From: Elephas maximus indicus
Taxonomy: Eukaryota; Chordata; Mammalia; Proboscidea; Elephantidae
DNA length: 64,000 bases
Reading direction: 5' to 3'
NCBI RefSeq assembly: GCF_024166365.1
Contig: NC_064826.1
Location: forward strand, 62,265,001 to 62,329,000
The notes beneath the pieces are model-generated. The model was given only the letters and a program-made list of their open reading frames with translations, made no database searches and was not told the DNA's origin. Both the position numbers and the translations under genes were made by a program. Below are positions 1-11,986 of this stretch, one piece after another. The stretch's first letter is position 1; every line of letters begins with the position of its first letter.

Positions 1-167
1 ATGTATATAAAGTTGATAATGTATAATTTCTCTTGCTTTGAGGAACAGATAATCAAAAGGCCATATTTTATAGGAATTTCTTTGATCTGATTAAAGGGCT
101 ATAGGTTTTAGGTATTTATGAAACAATATCATAGGTAGGCTAATATTTAAAAATACTTGTAGTTTTA

Positions 168-3100
168 AGGCAACAGCCAGCATCATCCTAAATGGAGAGA
201 CTCTGGAAGCATTCCCCTTGAGATCAGAGACCAGACGAGGATGCCCTTTATCACCACTCTTATTCAACATTGTGCTAGAAGTCCTAGCCAGAGCAATTAG
301 GCTAGATAAAGAAATACAGGGCCTCCAGATTGGTAAGGAAGAAGTAAAAGTGTCTCTATTTGCAGATGACATGATCTTATACACAGAAAACCCTAAAAAA
401 TCCTCAAGAAAACTATTGAAACTAATAGAAGAGTTCAGCAGAGTATCGGGATACAAGATAAACATACAAAAATCAGTTGGATTCCTCTACACCAACAAAA
501 AGAACATCGAAGAGGAAATCACCAAATCAATACCATTTACAGCAGCCCCCAAGAAGATAAAATACGTAGGAATAAATCTTACCAGTGACATAAAAGACCT
601 ATATAAAAAAAACTCCAAGACACTACTGCAAGAAACCAAAAGAGACCTACAGAAGTGGAAAAACGTACCTTGCTCATGGATAGGAAGACCTAACATTGTA
701 AAAATGTCTATCCTACTCAAAGTGATCTATAGATACAATGCAATTCCAATCCAAATTCCAAGGACATTTTTTAATGCGATGGAGAAACAAATCACCAACT
801 TCATATGGAAGGGAAACAGGTCCCGGATAAGTAAAAAATTACTGAAAAAGAAGAACAAAGTGGGAGGCCTCACACTACCTGATTTTAGAACATATCATAC
901 CACCAGTCGTCAAAACAGCCTGATACTGGTACAACAACAGATACATAGACCAATGGAACAGAATTAAGAATCCAGACATAAATCCGTCCACATATGTGCA
1001 GCTGATATTTGAAAAAGGCCCCAAGTCAATTAAATGGGGAAAAGACAGTCTCTTTAACAAGTGGTGCTGGCATAGCTGGATATCCACCTGCAAAAATTAA
1101 ACACGACCCATACCACACACCATGCACAAAAACTAACTCAAAGTGGATCAAAGACCTATATATAAAATCTAAAACAATAAAGATCATGGAAGAAAAGATA
1201 GGGACAACGCTAGAAACCCTACTACATGGCACAAACAGTATACAAAACATTACTAACAATGCACAAACACCAGAAGATAAACTAGGTAACTGGGAGCTCC
1301 TAAAAATCAAACACCTATGTTCATCCAAACACTTCACCAAAAGAGTAAAAAGATTACCTACAGACTGGGAAAAAGTTTTTAGCTATGACATTTCTGATCA
1401 GCGTCTGATCTCTAAAATCGATATGATATTGCAAAAACTCAACAACAAAAAGACAAATAACCCAATTAAAAAATGGGCAAAGGATATGAACACGCACTTC
1501 AAAGGAGACATTCAGGTAACTAACAAATACACGAGGAAATGCTCACGATCATTAGCCATTAGAGAAATCCAAATCAAACTACAATGAGATTCCATCTCAC
1601 TCCAACAAGGCTGACATTAATCCAAAACACACAAACTAATAAATGTTGGAGAGGTTGTGGAGAGACTGGAACACTTACACACTGCTGGTGGGAATGTAAA
1701 ATGGCACAACCACTTTGGAAATCGATTTGGCACTTTTTTAAAAAGCCAGAAATAGAACTGCTACACAATCCAGCAATCCTACTCCTTAGAATATATCCTG
1801 GAGAAATAAGAGCCTTTACACGAACCCACATACACATACCCGTGTTCACTGCAGCACTGTTTAAAATAGCAAAAAGATGGAAGCAACCAAGGTGCCCAAC
1901 AGCAGATGAGTGGATAAATAAATTATGGCACATTCACATAATGGAATACTACTCATCAATAAAGAACAATGATGAATCCCTGAAACATTTCATAACATGG
2001 AGGAATCTGGAAGGCATTATGCTGAGTGAAATTAGTCAGCTGCAAAAGGGTAAATATTGTATAAGGCCACTATTATAAGAACACAACAAATAGTTCAGAG
2101 AAGAAAATATTCTTTGATGGTTACGAGAGTGGGGAGGGAGGGAGAGGGGTATTCACTAATTAGATAGTAGACAAGAACTATTTTGGGTGAAAGGAAAGAC
2201 AACACACAATACAGGAGAGGTCAGCACAAGTAGACTAAACCAAAAGCAAAGAAGTTTCCTGAATAAACCGAACGCTTCAAAGGGCAGTAAAGCAGGGGCA
2301 GAGGTTTGGGGACCATGGTTTCAGGGGACATCTAGGTCAACTGGCATAATAAAATCTATTAAAACATTCTGCATCCCACTTTGGAGAGTGGTGTCTGGGG
2401 TCTTAAACGCTAGCAACTGACCATCTAAGATACATCAATTGGTCTCAACCCACCTGGAACAAAGGAGAATGAACACCAAAGAAACAAGGAAATTATGAGC
2501 CCAAGACACAGAAAGAGCCATATAAATCAGAAACTACATCTGCCTGAGACCAGAACTAGATGGTGCCTAGCTATGACCAATGACTGCCCTGACAGAAAAT
2601 ACAACAGAGAATCCCTGAAGGAGCAGAACAGTGGGATGCAGACCTCAAATTCTTGTAAAAAGACCAGACTTAATGGTCTGACTGAGACTAGAAGGACCCT
2701 GGAGGTCATGGTTCCCAGGCCTTCTGTTAGCCTAAGACAGAAACCATTCCCAAAGCCAACTCTTCAGACAGGGTTTGGACTGAACTATAAGACAGAAAAT
2801 GATACTAGCGAGGAATGAGCTTCTTGGATCAAGTAGACACATGAGACTACGTGGGCAGCTCCTGTCTGGGGGGGAGATTAGAAGGCAGAAGGGGACAGAA
2901 GCTGGCTGAATGGGCACAGAAATACAGGGTGGAGAGAAGGAGTGTGCTGTCTCATTAGGTGGGAGAGCAAGCAGGAGTATATAAACCAAAAAACCAAACC
3001 CACTGCCGTCAATTCGATTCCAACTCATAGTGACCTTATAGGACAGAGTAGAACTGCTCGATAGAGTTTTCAAGGAGCACCTGGCGTATTCGAACTGCCG

Positions 3101-3242
3101 ACCTCTTGGTTAGCAGCCGTAGCACTTAACCACTACGCCAGCAGGGTTTCCAGGAGTGTATAGCAAGATGTATATAAATTTTTGTATGAGAGACTGACTA
3201 GATTCATAAACTTTCACTTAAAGAACAATTAAAAAAAAAAAA
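168..3242 (+). mobile_element. L1 LINE, 5'-truncated, sense
   Basis: This is a 5'-truncated L1 retrotransposon holding the C-terminal part of ORF2 and the 3' UTR. ORF2 pieces lie at 218-967, 1009-1587 and 1584-2078, separated by frameshifts. The reverse-transcriptase active-site block reads [10 protein letters not shown], with FADD at 359-370. The C-terminal cysteine-rich motif [18 protein letters not shown] is visible in the last piece. The 3' UTR is G-rich near 2130-2150 and ends in a poly(A) run at 3231-3242. A 13-bp target-site duplication ACTTGTAGTTTTA flanks it at 155-167 and 3243-3255, which fixes both ends. A SINE has inserted in the 3' UTR. ORF2 is broken, so this copy cannot move by itself. 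Confidence 0.95.
2982..3151 (-). repeat. Afrotherian tRNA-SINE, short type A
   Basis: Reverse-orientation SINE inside the L1 3' UTR. Tail, body and tRNA-like head are all present; the head ends at the inverted GGAAACC start. Flanked by near-identical AGGAGTATATA (2971-2981) and AGGAGTGTATA (3152-3162), so it entered after the L1 did. Confidence 0.93.
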
Positions 3243-3255
3243 ACTTGTAGTTTTA

Positions 3256-3909
3256 TTAAGACCTAAAATAAACTCTTAACAGCAAGATTTTCTATTATGC
3301 ACCTAAAAGAGAAAACAAATAATTCTTAATTTTCTAAACCATAATTCAAAGCAAATCAATTCTTATTTTGATCAACTCAAGTTAGGAAAACATCTAGTAA
3401 AAGTGCTTTATTTGTTAATAATAATCATTTCTCACTTTGTATTTCACAGAACACTCTACTTTTTTAAAAAAATACAAATACGATATGTTAAAAAAACAAA
3501 AGATGTAACTATGAAGGTTATAGTATTTTGGTTTTAAACCAGTTAATGTTAACATAACTCCAAAAAATTTGCAAAAGTGATTTTCAAGAAATATTCATAC
3601 CTATTTTAAATATACAAATAATGTATTTTTACAGTCATGAAGAAAGGAAACAACAGCTTAAGTCAGGAAAAGAACAAAAGCTACTAATATATAAATGTAA
3701 AACTGTTAAAGCAGAAATACAAAGAAAGTGAAGAGAGTAACTTGAGCTAAAAACAAGAGAAAAGTATAACTAGATTTTGCAGTATGTTTAGACTGAGTTT
3801 TACATAAGGGTTCACACACAGAAAATATGTGGCACTTTGTTTTATGGCTCATTTTTATTCTAGAACATGGTTAAAAAAAAATAGCCATAAATAATGATTT
3901 GCTGCCTAA
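3256..3909. other. AT-rich intergenic sequence, nothing recognised
   Basis: AT-rich DNA with no open frame, splice-site pair or repeat that I recognise. If KRIT1 runs leftward from the CpG island, this would be its 5' intronic or UTR territory. Confidence 0.5.
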
Positions 3910-3919
3910 CTAATATAAC

Positions 3920-4075
3920 GGAAACCACGGCGGCGTAGTGTTTAAGATCTATAGCTGCTAACCAAAAGGTTGGCAGTTCGAATCCACCAGGTGCTCCTTG
4001 GAAACCCTATGGGGCAGTTTTACTCAGTCCTATAGGGTCGCTATGAGTTGGAATTGACTCCACGGCAATGGGTAA
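3920..4075 (+). repeat. Afrotherian tRNA-SINE, type A
   Basis: Complete short SINE: head GGAAACC..GGCGTAGTG, B-box-like GCAGTTCGAATCC, and tail TATGAGTTGGAATTGACTC. Flanked by CTAATATAAC (3910-3919) and CTAATAGAAC (4076-4085). Confidence 0.93.
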
Positions 4076-4085
4076 CTAATAGAAC

Positions 4086-4135
4086 ACCAAACCCACTGCC
4101 ATGGAGTTGATTCTGACTCACAAAGACCCTATAAT
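4086..4135 (-). repeat. SINE 3'-end fragment
   Basis: About 50 bp of inverted SINE tail (ACCAAACCCACTGCC.. through CCCTATA) directly after the previous SINE. The head is missing, as expected for a 5'-truncated insertion. Confidence 0.75.
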
Positions 4136-4827
4136 AACGAGACCTTACAAATACGTAGAAGTGGTTCTCACTGGGGGCGGCACCTACCTGGGATCCTTTC
4201 AAACTATGTAGGGGTTGTCAATATGACTGGGGAGTAAAAAAAACAAAAAAAGTTTTTTTAGAGGTGTATAATTGCTAGTTAATACCCATGGGGCAGGTCT
4301 GTTCATTTTTTCTTTAGTATGGTAGACAGTCTTGTTTAACAAAATGTCAATAGTGTCTTCAGTAAGAAACATTTGCTATATAGACTACAAACTTGAAAAG
4401 CTTTTTCGCAATGGAGAAAAAGAAAAGATTCAGTAAGTCAACATGGGTATTTTAAGTTTAGTAAGCAGGAGTCAAAGCTGACAAGATGATGTACTAGGTT
4501 GGGTGGTATACACTAATAGAAATTACCAACAATGATCAGAAGGTGCATCTCCATAGAACAAAAACAAAACCGAGCATTATCTTAAGAGAGAAAAAGATGA
4601 TCCCTCTCCATCCTTAAACAATGTACCTTAACCTTTTAAAACCCATGCCAACTTTTAATAATCAAGCCAAACCAAATTAAAAAAAAAAAAAAAAAACCTG
4701 TGCTGTACTTGAAAATTGGTGATAAAATCTATATTCTTTGTATTCCCACCAGCCAAGATCTGTCAAATTGTGCTTAAGTTTTTATTGCTTTCGTTTTCTA
4801 TATACAATATATACTCTTCAAATAATA

Positions 4828-5170
4828 TGAGTGATAGCTAACACCTATAAGCCTTACATTCGGAGCCTCTGGCGACTGAGTACTTAAGTGCTGGGGCTGC
4901 TAACCAAAAGGTCGGCAGTTGGAATCCACCAGCTGCTCCTGGAAACCCTATGGGGCAGTTCTACTCTGTCCTATAGGGTCGCTATGAGTCGTAATCGACT
5001 CAACAGCAAAGGGCTTGGTTTTCTGAATAAGCCTTACTATGTGCTACACTTGTTTTATATGCTTTATGTGTATTACTCATCTTATTCTCACCCTAACCCT
5101 ATAATGTAGGTATTATTAATATTTCCATTTTTGAGATGAGAAAACTGACTTAGAGGTTACCTGCGTAAAG
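4828..5170 (+). repeat. MIR SINE, split by a younger SINE
   Basis: Ancient mammalian MIR-like sequence. The left part (GTGATAGCTAACACC) is at 4828-4857. The right part, with the typical decayed phrases for a transition from shared-core to GAGATGAGAAAACTGA, resumes at 5038. The interruption is the SINE at 4858-5026. Confidence 0.65.
4858..5026 (+). repeat. Afrotherian tRNA-SINE, type A, inserted in MIR
   Basis: Complete SINE beginning with GGAGCCTCTGG and ending with a GGGCTTGG tail. Exact 11-bp target-site duplication ATAAGCCTTAC at 4847-4857 and 5027-5037. Confidence 0.94.
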
Positions 5171-6429
5171 TCCCTTCCCCATTCTCTTCCCTATTTTAAA
5201 GCGTTATAATATTAAAGAGATGAAATTGGAAATAAATCAGTGAAAACCTCCCTACTGGGATTTGATAACCATAAAAACGTTGCCTTTTTGCTACCCAAAT
5301 TGGTTTACGGCAATAAAAGCAAAGGAAGCAATAATAAAGCAGACTAGAAAACAGCCATTGGTGCTACTTCTGTTTTTGTTTTTTTTTTTTTTTCAATTTT
5401 TTCCTTGTCCCCTGAACCAGTCCTACAAATCATCATTTATTAATACCAACAAGAGTCATCAATAATTTTCACTTTTTTCTGTTGACATTTTATTCTGTAA
5501 CTTAAATATATTTATTGTTTTAGAAATACATATTAACACATTTACCAACACAACGTTTTGTAATTTAAATATTTAATACACCCTCAAATAGCTTTAGAAG
5601 GCAATTATACTAAATTTGGCTAATTGAAAAGGAACTAAGTAATACTGAAATTGGCAGTTGAATGAATTTCTACAGTGGATGCAAATTACATTTAATGAGG
5701 TTGATACCCCATTTGATTTGCTTCTTAGTATTTTTTTTTTATTCTAAATATGCCATGCATCAGCTGCTATTGTAGTTCTACAACCCAATCCTAAGGGAAG
5801 AATCAACTGATATATTAACACAGGGTTAAGTGGGAAAGATCATGGAATGGATTACTTGGTTTTATATCGTTTTTGAAAACATTGTTCAGTTTTTGTCATT
5901 TGCTCTAATTAAGACGAGGACATCAAAGCAGTTAAGAGACGTAAGATTCGGAGGGAGCAGTCAGCAACCAAAACTAGGAAAACACGAGCTGAGAGAGCGG
6001 GAAAGTAAGAGTTGAGATCGAGAGTTAGGACAGCTAAACAAAGGAACTTCTGATAAAGCTAAAAACACCGTGGAGAAAAAGCAAAGCAAGCAAGCAAACA
6101 CACATCTTAAAATATAGGGAAGAAGACAGAGACGAGCTAGAATGACAATCTGTGAATCGCTTTCCTTACAATAACCAAAATAAACAGTGCCTAGGTTTTT
6201 TTTTTAGGAGGTTTTCTCCTCAGCCACCACCCATCTACTTCTACTGCCGGGAAAGGACGTGCAAGCATCTTCGCTCAAAGAGCTTCCTTCCAAAAAGTGG
6301 CTCTGAATTCTCTGTAACTATTTGTAAGATATAAACTCCTTGCCTGGAGAACCTAGACGTGAGATGTCTCAGTCTCCCGCCTCTCCGTTCTCTCTCGCTG
6401 GAGTCTGGGTCTTGCTCCTCCTCGTTTCC
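5171..6429. other. Intergenic sequence leading into the CpG island
   Basis: AT-rich up to about 5900, then gradually rising G+C. It holds poly(T) runs near 5378-5393 and 5730-5742 but no recognised repeat. It may contain 5' non-coding KRIT1 exons on the minus strand; the sequence alone does not show them. Confidence 0.4.
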
Positions 6430-6860
6430 CCGAAGGAAACCCAGCGGTCCCACCCGTGAGGGCGGCGGAGCAGTTCCAGGGCCGCTACATTCAACTCACG
6501 GGGTGGGACAGTGACCTGGGGGGCGGGGGATCGTCACGGTTTTCTCATTCCTCCGTCCTTCCTCCCAGGCACAGCTGCCGTGGCGACGCCAGCGGCCAGG
6601 CCCAACTTCCTGTGACAGGGAAATCCACGGTCCCCAACAAAAACTGCTCGGCGTGTTCTGCCGCGCTCCGCCCCCGCCCCCCGCGCCCCGGGAGCTCGGA
6701 CCTTGGGCTCCGAGAACCGCTTTCCCACCGGCTCTTTATTGTCCCTCCGGCTTTTCGCACCTGAGCGCCACACAACCCCCACCCTCTCCTGAAACTAGGG
6801 ACTCCAGGGTCCTCAACTGCCTCCGCTTCCCATCCCGCTGCTACCGGGGCGAGAAAATCG

Positions 6861-6917
6861 CTTCCGGGTCCACACCCCCAGCAGCCTCGCGGGTGGCAGC
6901 GGAAGAGCTTCCGGGTC
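6861..6917. promoter_or_regulatory. Paired ETS-type sites
   Basis: The 10-mer CTTCCGGGTC occurs at 6861-6870 and again at 6908-6917, 47 bp apart and in the same orientation. Duplicated CCGGAAG-type ETS sites are common in bidirectional CpG-island promoters. Binding is inferred. Confidence 0.55.
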
Positions 6918-6993
6918 GGCGACTGAGCAGCTGCCTTTCCTGCCGCCTCTCGCAGAGGCTAAGGGCTCTCTGGGGCGGGTGGCTCGGAGGCGG

Positions 6994-7020
6994 GGGTGGT
7001 GGCGGCGGCGGCGGCGGCGG
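6994..7020 (+). repeat. GGC/GGT trinucleotide tract
   Basis: Short GGT then GGC repeat inside the CpG island, running into a G run and GGGCCCGC. It encodes poly-glycine or poly-proline in the shadow frames, which explains the proline- and glycine-rich ORFs there. Confidence 0.8.
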
Positions 7021-7379
7021 GGGGGCCCGCTGCTGGGCCGGAGGCAGGGGAGGTGGAACTGGACGGGCGGGACTGCGCGCGCCCGTGCGCGCGCACGCCC
7101 GGAGAATGAGCAGGAGTTGACCGCGAGGCGGAGGCAAGAGCCACCGCCCCCTCGTGCCCTCCCCTGAGTGGGGCGGTGCGACGGCCGGAGAGGGATGGGG
7201 GGCGCCCGCCCACTCTGAGCCTTGCCGCGGACGCTTTCGGCTCACGCAGCGCTCCCCGCGGGCCTCCCGTGCGCAATACCGGCCCGAGCAGCCTCCGCCC
7301 GGCGGGCGCACCCGGGCCGGCACGAAGGGGGCGCCTCCCCGGGTGGGTGGGGCGGGGAGGGTACCTGAGGTCACTGGCT

Positions 7380-7471
7380 CAGCATTAGAGGCAGGGGCGG
7401 CCGCTGCGGGGGCAGAACTCCAGAGCTGCGAGGTCCACCCGAGCCTTCCCTTCAGCCCGGGAAGTATAACC
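7380..7471 (+). other. ANKIB1: Candidate ANKIB1 non-coding exon 1 (3' end)
   Basis: A consensus splice donor, ACC|GTAAGT, starts at 7472 on the downstream edge of the CpG island. ANKIB1 translation starts in exon 2, so a 5'-UTR exon with a donor is expected here. The right boundary is the supported part; the start is arbitrary because the transcription start cannot be read from sequence. Another donor-like GT inside the island could be used instead. Confidence 0.4.
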
Positions 7472-7479
7472 GTAAGTCA

Positions 7480-8768
7480 CAGCTTCTTCATGTGGGTCTA
7501 TTTAAGACTGTCTCAACCCATTTTTGGCTTCGAGTTCAGTGCCGCCTAGTTCACGCCCTCCTGTGTCTCCTACCGGGTCTTCTACGGCTGTGCCTCCGTT
7601 CCCCGTGGAGGATCGTCCGCCTGTCTGTCTCCATCTCTTAACAGGCATCATCCTATGTCTGCTCCATGAGCTCTTCTCCCCGCGAATGTTCCAGCCTTCG
7701 GGTCTCCGTGGAGCGTTCCATCCTTCCCATCTGGATTCATCTCCTTGTCCCTCTGTCCTCAAAGGATCTGTGTCCACCCTCTTTTTTTTTTTTCGGTATG
7801 TGTAACTCGGAGCTCACAGCCTCCCCCGCCCATCCTTTGAGGTGTGGAAAGCCCGCGGTTCTGCCGACCACTGGGGCTGTAGGAGGTCTTAAGCGAGTGG
7901 ACGAAAGTGCTCTGCAGCGTTATGATGGGTGTGGATAGGTACGGATGGCTCCGGTGGACCTTTATTTTTGCAGCTTCTGCCACCAAAACAAAAGAATGGG
8001 GCGCACCCCTGGACCCTCACCCCCACCTTTTCCTGTGTATAAGCAGTTTTCTGTCTGTTGCTGTTTGAGTCGCAGGAAATTGCAACTAAAGCTGTAATTA
8101 AGGATCTCCTGAGGAGGTTTTGAGAATTAGGCTCGCAAGCTCTGTTCGCATGGCATGGCATATTGAACAATCTTGTATTGACATGAAGACCCATTCCATA
8201 GGAGCTTTACTGGTAGATCTGAAAAATGAATGTGAAAACAAAAGTCTGATGTTTCAAAATAATAAGTGTTTTGGATGTCTTTAGATAATATTTCGTGGTT
8301 TGGATTTACATCGTTTTAATTTACAAACGTGTGTGTGCGTGTGTATGTTGTGTAAATCTTTGTATTGGAAGGTTTTGCGTTGTCAGTGGAGACTTACATA
8401 GTGGTAAAAAAATTCTTAATACTAAAGTCATTTTAAGACATCATGTCAGATTATATTTGATAAACTATTTTAAGTTCCTAATTCCGGAGAAACCTTTTTA
8501 CTGATTTGAATTCAACCACCCAGGTGTTACACGCCTTGGTGCCTATGATCTTTGTACTCTTAGTTTAAAAAAAAAGAAAAACAACTGTGGGTATCTTTAA
8601 TATGTACCTCTAGATTTTGAACTGGGCTTCTTATTAAAATTTGGTTTGCTTTTTAAACTCCTACTGCAGAACGTCCCAGAAACTAGATTTAAAAATAATT
8701 TCAGTGTTGTCAGTGATTAGACGGTAGTTCTTAAGTGCCTTCATGCATTTAATACTTTTTAAGGCACT
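7480..8768. other. Intron start, unique sequence
   Basis: G+C falls from the CpG island into AT-rich sequence. Contains a poly(T) run near 7781-7793 and a short GTGTGTGCGTGTG stretch near 8330-8342. No repeat or exon recognised. Confidence 0.4.
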
Positions 8769-8816
8769 ATAGCTATGAGTTGGAATCGACTCGACGGCAC
8801 TGGGTTTTTTTTGTTT
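8769..8816 (+). repeat. SINE 3'-end fragment
   Basis: Only the SINE tail is present: GCTATGAGTTGGAATCGACTCGACGGCACTGGG, split here by a T-rich end. 5'-truncated copy. Confidence 0.8.
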
Positions 8817-9619
8817 TATAGGAAGCAAATTATAATTTAAGAACCATTTTACTCTTTGTATTGTAGGCTCATTGTTATTATTCTGTAAATTATCCTGTAA
8901 TATAGCTTAGTAGCTTTAGTAAATTTTTTTCTTGAAAAACATTGTCATTTTGCTAAAAAAGATAGATCTGTTTAATGATGACCTTTTCTTACAGTCTTCC
9001 AGCAGCTGATCTTGGGCCGTTGTTTGATTTGTAACTTCATAGAGTTCACAGATTTTAGTTTGAAGTAAGGTCATGAGATGTAGCTCCAACTGTCTCTCTG
9101 AAAATGTATTTTATTTACTTGCTTATTTCAGAAGCCAAGCTCTGTGCAGAGTTGAATGTATTATATTAAGGGTGTGGTTTTTACTTTTTCTAAGATCAGT
9201 CTGTTTCCAAATAAGAAGAGTAGGGTGCTTTAGTGAGGAAGTGGGCAATAACTGGCAATAACCTGTAGAGGTCTTTAAAAAAAAAAAATTGTTATTAAGT
9301 CCATCAATCCCTTTCTGTCCTTGGGTGTTGGCTGGGAAGATGAGATCACATTTTTCGTATTACAGTTGCTTCCTTGCCCACTGCACTGGGAAATTTGAGT
9401 TTTCAATATGAAAGGCCCCAGAGTCCGTGCAGACTGTGCCATAAGTGTGGTCTCTAACAGGTGACTGCGGAGACAATGGAGAGAAGTTATGTTAACCACT
9501 CTTATGTACTGCATGGCACTGCACATTCCTGAAAGAGTTGATTTTCTTCCTTTTCTGAGGTGTGCACTTGAACCTGTGAAAGTGACTTATGTGTATTTAC
9601 ACCTTCTTGTAGGTAAAAA
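8817..9619. other. Unique intronic sequence
   Basis: No gene, exon or recognisable repeat seen. An A-rich run lies near 9275-9288. Confidence 0.4.
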
Positions 9620-9786
9620 GGAAGCCCAGGAGGTATAGTGGTTGTGAGCTACGGCTGCTAACCAAAAGGTTGGCAGTTTGAATCCACCAGGTACTCCTTA
9701 GAAACCCTTTGAGACGGTTCCTGCTCTGTTCTATAGGGTTGTTATGAGTCGGAATCACTCGATGGCAATAGGTTTTTTTTTTTTTT
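9620..9786 (+). repeat. Afrotherian tRNA-SINE, type A
   Basis: Complete SINE with head GGAAGCCC and a poly(T)-containing tail. Flanked by TTGTAGGTAAAAA (9607-9619) and TTGGTAGGTAAAAA after the tail, a near-perfect target-site duplication. Confidence 0.93.
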
Positions 9787-10254
9787 GGTAGGTAAAAATA
9801 CAAGCTGATTTTCTTGTATAAGTAAATGGAAGAGCTATGAACTAAGTTTATTTGATTTTTCTTGAAGAGGAGTCAGAACTAGGATTTGTCCTATGGAAAG
9901 CCAACCCTGAATAAACTAAAACTATTAAAGATTGCATTAGCGCTTTGGGTACTTTTTTCCACCTCTGAGGAAGTATACAACATTTATTAGATGAAGTTTA
10001 ATATAAGTCAAATATAAGACTTTAAATATGACACATTTGCAAGAGAAGATTTGAAAGTAGTTCAGTCAACTATTAAAAAGACCAATCTGAGGGAGAATTT
10101 CTATTCATGGTCCTAAAAATGCTTAGGTATTTTATTTTCCTTCTCAAAATGACTTGGTTAGGGAATAGTAATTTGTGAACTCAGTTTACTTTTCAGGCTA
10201 CCTTTGTTTTCCCCCAAATAACTTTTGTACTCACTTTTTTTTTTTTTTTTTTCA

Positions 10255-10350
10255 TCTCAGCCAACTATGTGTGCCAGACACTGTTAGATGCTGGGACTAG
10301 AAGGATAAGTCAAAATTCCTTTCCTCATTGAATTTATCAGTCTGTATGTT
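10255..10350 (+). repeat. L2-like remnant
   Basis: The phrase TGTGCCAGACACTGTTAGATGCTGG resembles, in decayed form, the common L2/MIR-type motif. Low certainty about the exact family. Confidence 0.35.
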
Positions 10351-10449
10351 TGACTGTGATTCCACCAGTCTGCCGGTATAGACTTCTCTAATAAACTTTT
10401 AAGCCATTTGACTTGTTTTAGGCTTGTTTCACATACTTTCTATAAAAAT

Positions 10450-10590
10450 AAATACAAAAACAGCACTTATTGAGTACATGATTTGTGCTGGGCGCCAGGC
10501 TAAGTGCTTTATGTACATTGTCTCATTTAATTCTTAGAATAATCCCAAGAAATAAGTACTGTTACCTCCATTTTAAAATCATACAAATTC
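10450..10590 (+). repeat. MIR SINE remnant
   Basis: Contains ACTTATTGAGTACATG, GCTAAGTGCTTTATGTAC and CTCATTTAATTCTTAGAATAA in MIR order, with CCATTTTAAAAT at the end. Confidence 0.75.
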
Positions 10591-11815
10591 TGAATGTTGT
10601 TTTATTTGTAATATGCTAGAAAGATTTGACCTGTACTTCTTAGGGGAAGAAGTTGTAATATAGTCATACTACAGTGTTTTTAGTTTTGTTTTGAACATTT
10701 TATTCTGCTTTAGGTGAAAGTTTACAGAACAAATTAGTTTCCCACTCAGTAGTTTATACACAAATCGTTTCATGACATTGGTTGCAATCCCCGCAATGTG
10801 TTAGCACTCTCCTTATTTCCACCTGAGTTCCCCGTTTCCATTTGTCCGGTTTTCCCATCCCTTCTTGCCTTCTCATCTTTGCTTTTGGGGACACATTGCC
10901 TATTTAGTCTTGTATAGTTGATTGTTCTAGGGAGTACTCTCACCATGTGCGTTATTGTTTATCTTATAGGCCTCTCTGTTATTTGGCTGAAAGGTGATCT
11001 TCAGGAGTGGCTTCAGATCAAGTTAGAAGGGTGACTAAGAGCCATAATCTTGGGAAGTTCCTCTAGTCTAGACCAGTAAGTCTTTTTTTTTTTTTTAATG
11101 AATTTCAATTTTGTTCTACATCTTTTTCCCACTCTAACTGGGACCTTCTATTGTGATCCTGGTCAGAGTGGTCAGTAGTGGTAGCTGGGCACCATCTAGT
11201 TCTTCTGGTCTCCAGCTTGTGGAGGCTGTGGTTTATGTGGGCCATTAGTTCTTTGAACCAATTGCTTCCTTAAGTCTTTGGTTTCCTTTACTCTCCTTTG
11301 CTCCAAACGGAAAGAGACCAATAGTTGTATCTTAGATGAGAGCTTGCATGCTTTTAAGACCCCGGATACTACTTACCAAAGTAGGATGCAGAACATTGTC
11401 TTTATGAACTGTTATGGCAGTTGACCTAGATGTTCTCAGAGACTATGGTCCCCAGCCCTCAAGCCTAATAACTTAGTCCCGCGGGGTGTATGGTTATGTC
11501 TAAGAAGTTTATATGGCTGTGCCTCCTGTGTGCTCTGTTGTATATATGAATATGCTTGCAGCACTTACAAATAGGAATGTGTATACATCCACAACCTAAT
11601 CTATATATGCTCTTGGGTGTACTTCCATACCTATTCAGCATATGTATCTACCTGGGTATCCACTTGTAAATTATTATTTGCTATTACTATTGCAGGATTG
11701 TGTATGTTAATAGTATTTACTATAGTTGCCTTTTATTTTTGCCTACTTCTCAGTGTCTTTCTTTGCATTCGTCATGTTGTGTGAACTTCCCCCACATTAT
11801 ATATTGCCTTTCACT

Positions 11816-11986
11816 GGAAACCCTGGAGGTGTAGTGGTTAAGAGCTATGGCTGCTAATGAAAAGGTCAGCAGTTTGAATTTACCCAGTGCTCCTTTGAAA
11901 TTTTGTGAGGCAGTTCTGCTCTGTCCTATAGGGTTGCTATGAGTTGTAATCAACTAGATGGCAATGAGTTTGGTTTTTTGGTTTTC
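11816..11986 (+). repeat. Afrotherian tRNA-SINE, type A, inside L1
   Basis: Complete SINE in the L1 3' UTR, flanked by GCCTTTCACT and TCCTTTCACC. The L1 sequence continues on both sides (..CTTCCCCC and ACCAAAGTTAACA..). Confidence 0.92.

Larger units (their letters stand above)
6430..7471. promoter_or_regulatory. CpG island, likely bidirectional KRIT1/ANKIB1 promoter
   Basis: The only long G+C- and CpG-rich non-repeat block in the window. It contains two identical CTTCCGGGTC motifs (6861-6870 and 6908-6917), which match the reverse complement of the ETS/GABP core. It also has several GGGCGG-type Sp1 sites (near 7063 and 7348) and a CG-alternating, NRF1-like stretch near 7074-7098. No TATA box is evident. 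Such islands with ETS, Sp1 and NRF1 motifs are typical of bidirectional housekeeping promoters. The coding exon found 48 kb downstream is ANKIB1, whose mammalian head-to-head neighbour is KRIT1, so this is inferred to be their shared promoter. The transcription start sites cannot be placed from sequence alone. Confidence 0.75.

Noticed and set aside
3256-6429. KRIT1 coding exons on the minus strand
   Set aside because: I looked for peptides of the KRIT1 N-terminus and found none. Only non-coding KRIT1 exons could lie here.
6653-7374. Proline- and glycine-rich ORFs of 105-177 residues on both strands of the CpG island
   Set aside because: They arise from the GGC tract and high G+C content, which removes stop codons. 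They mirror each other on opposite strands and match no protein I know.
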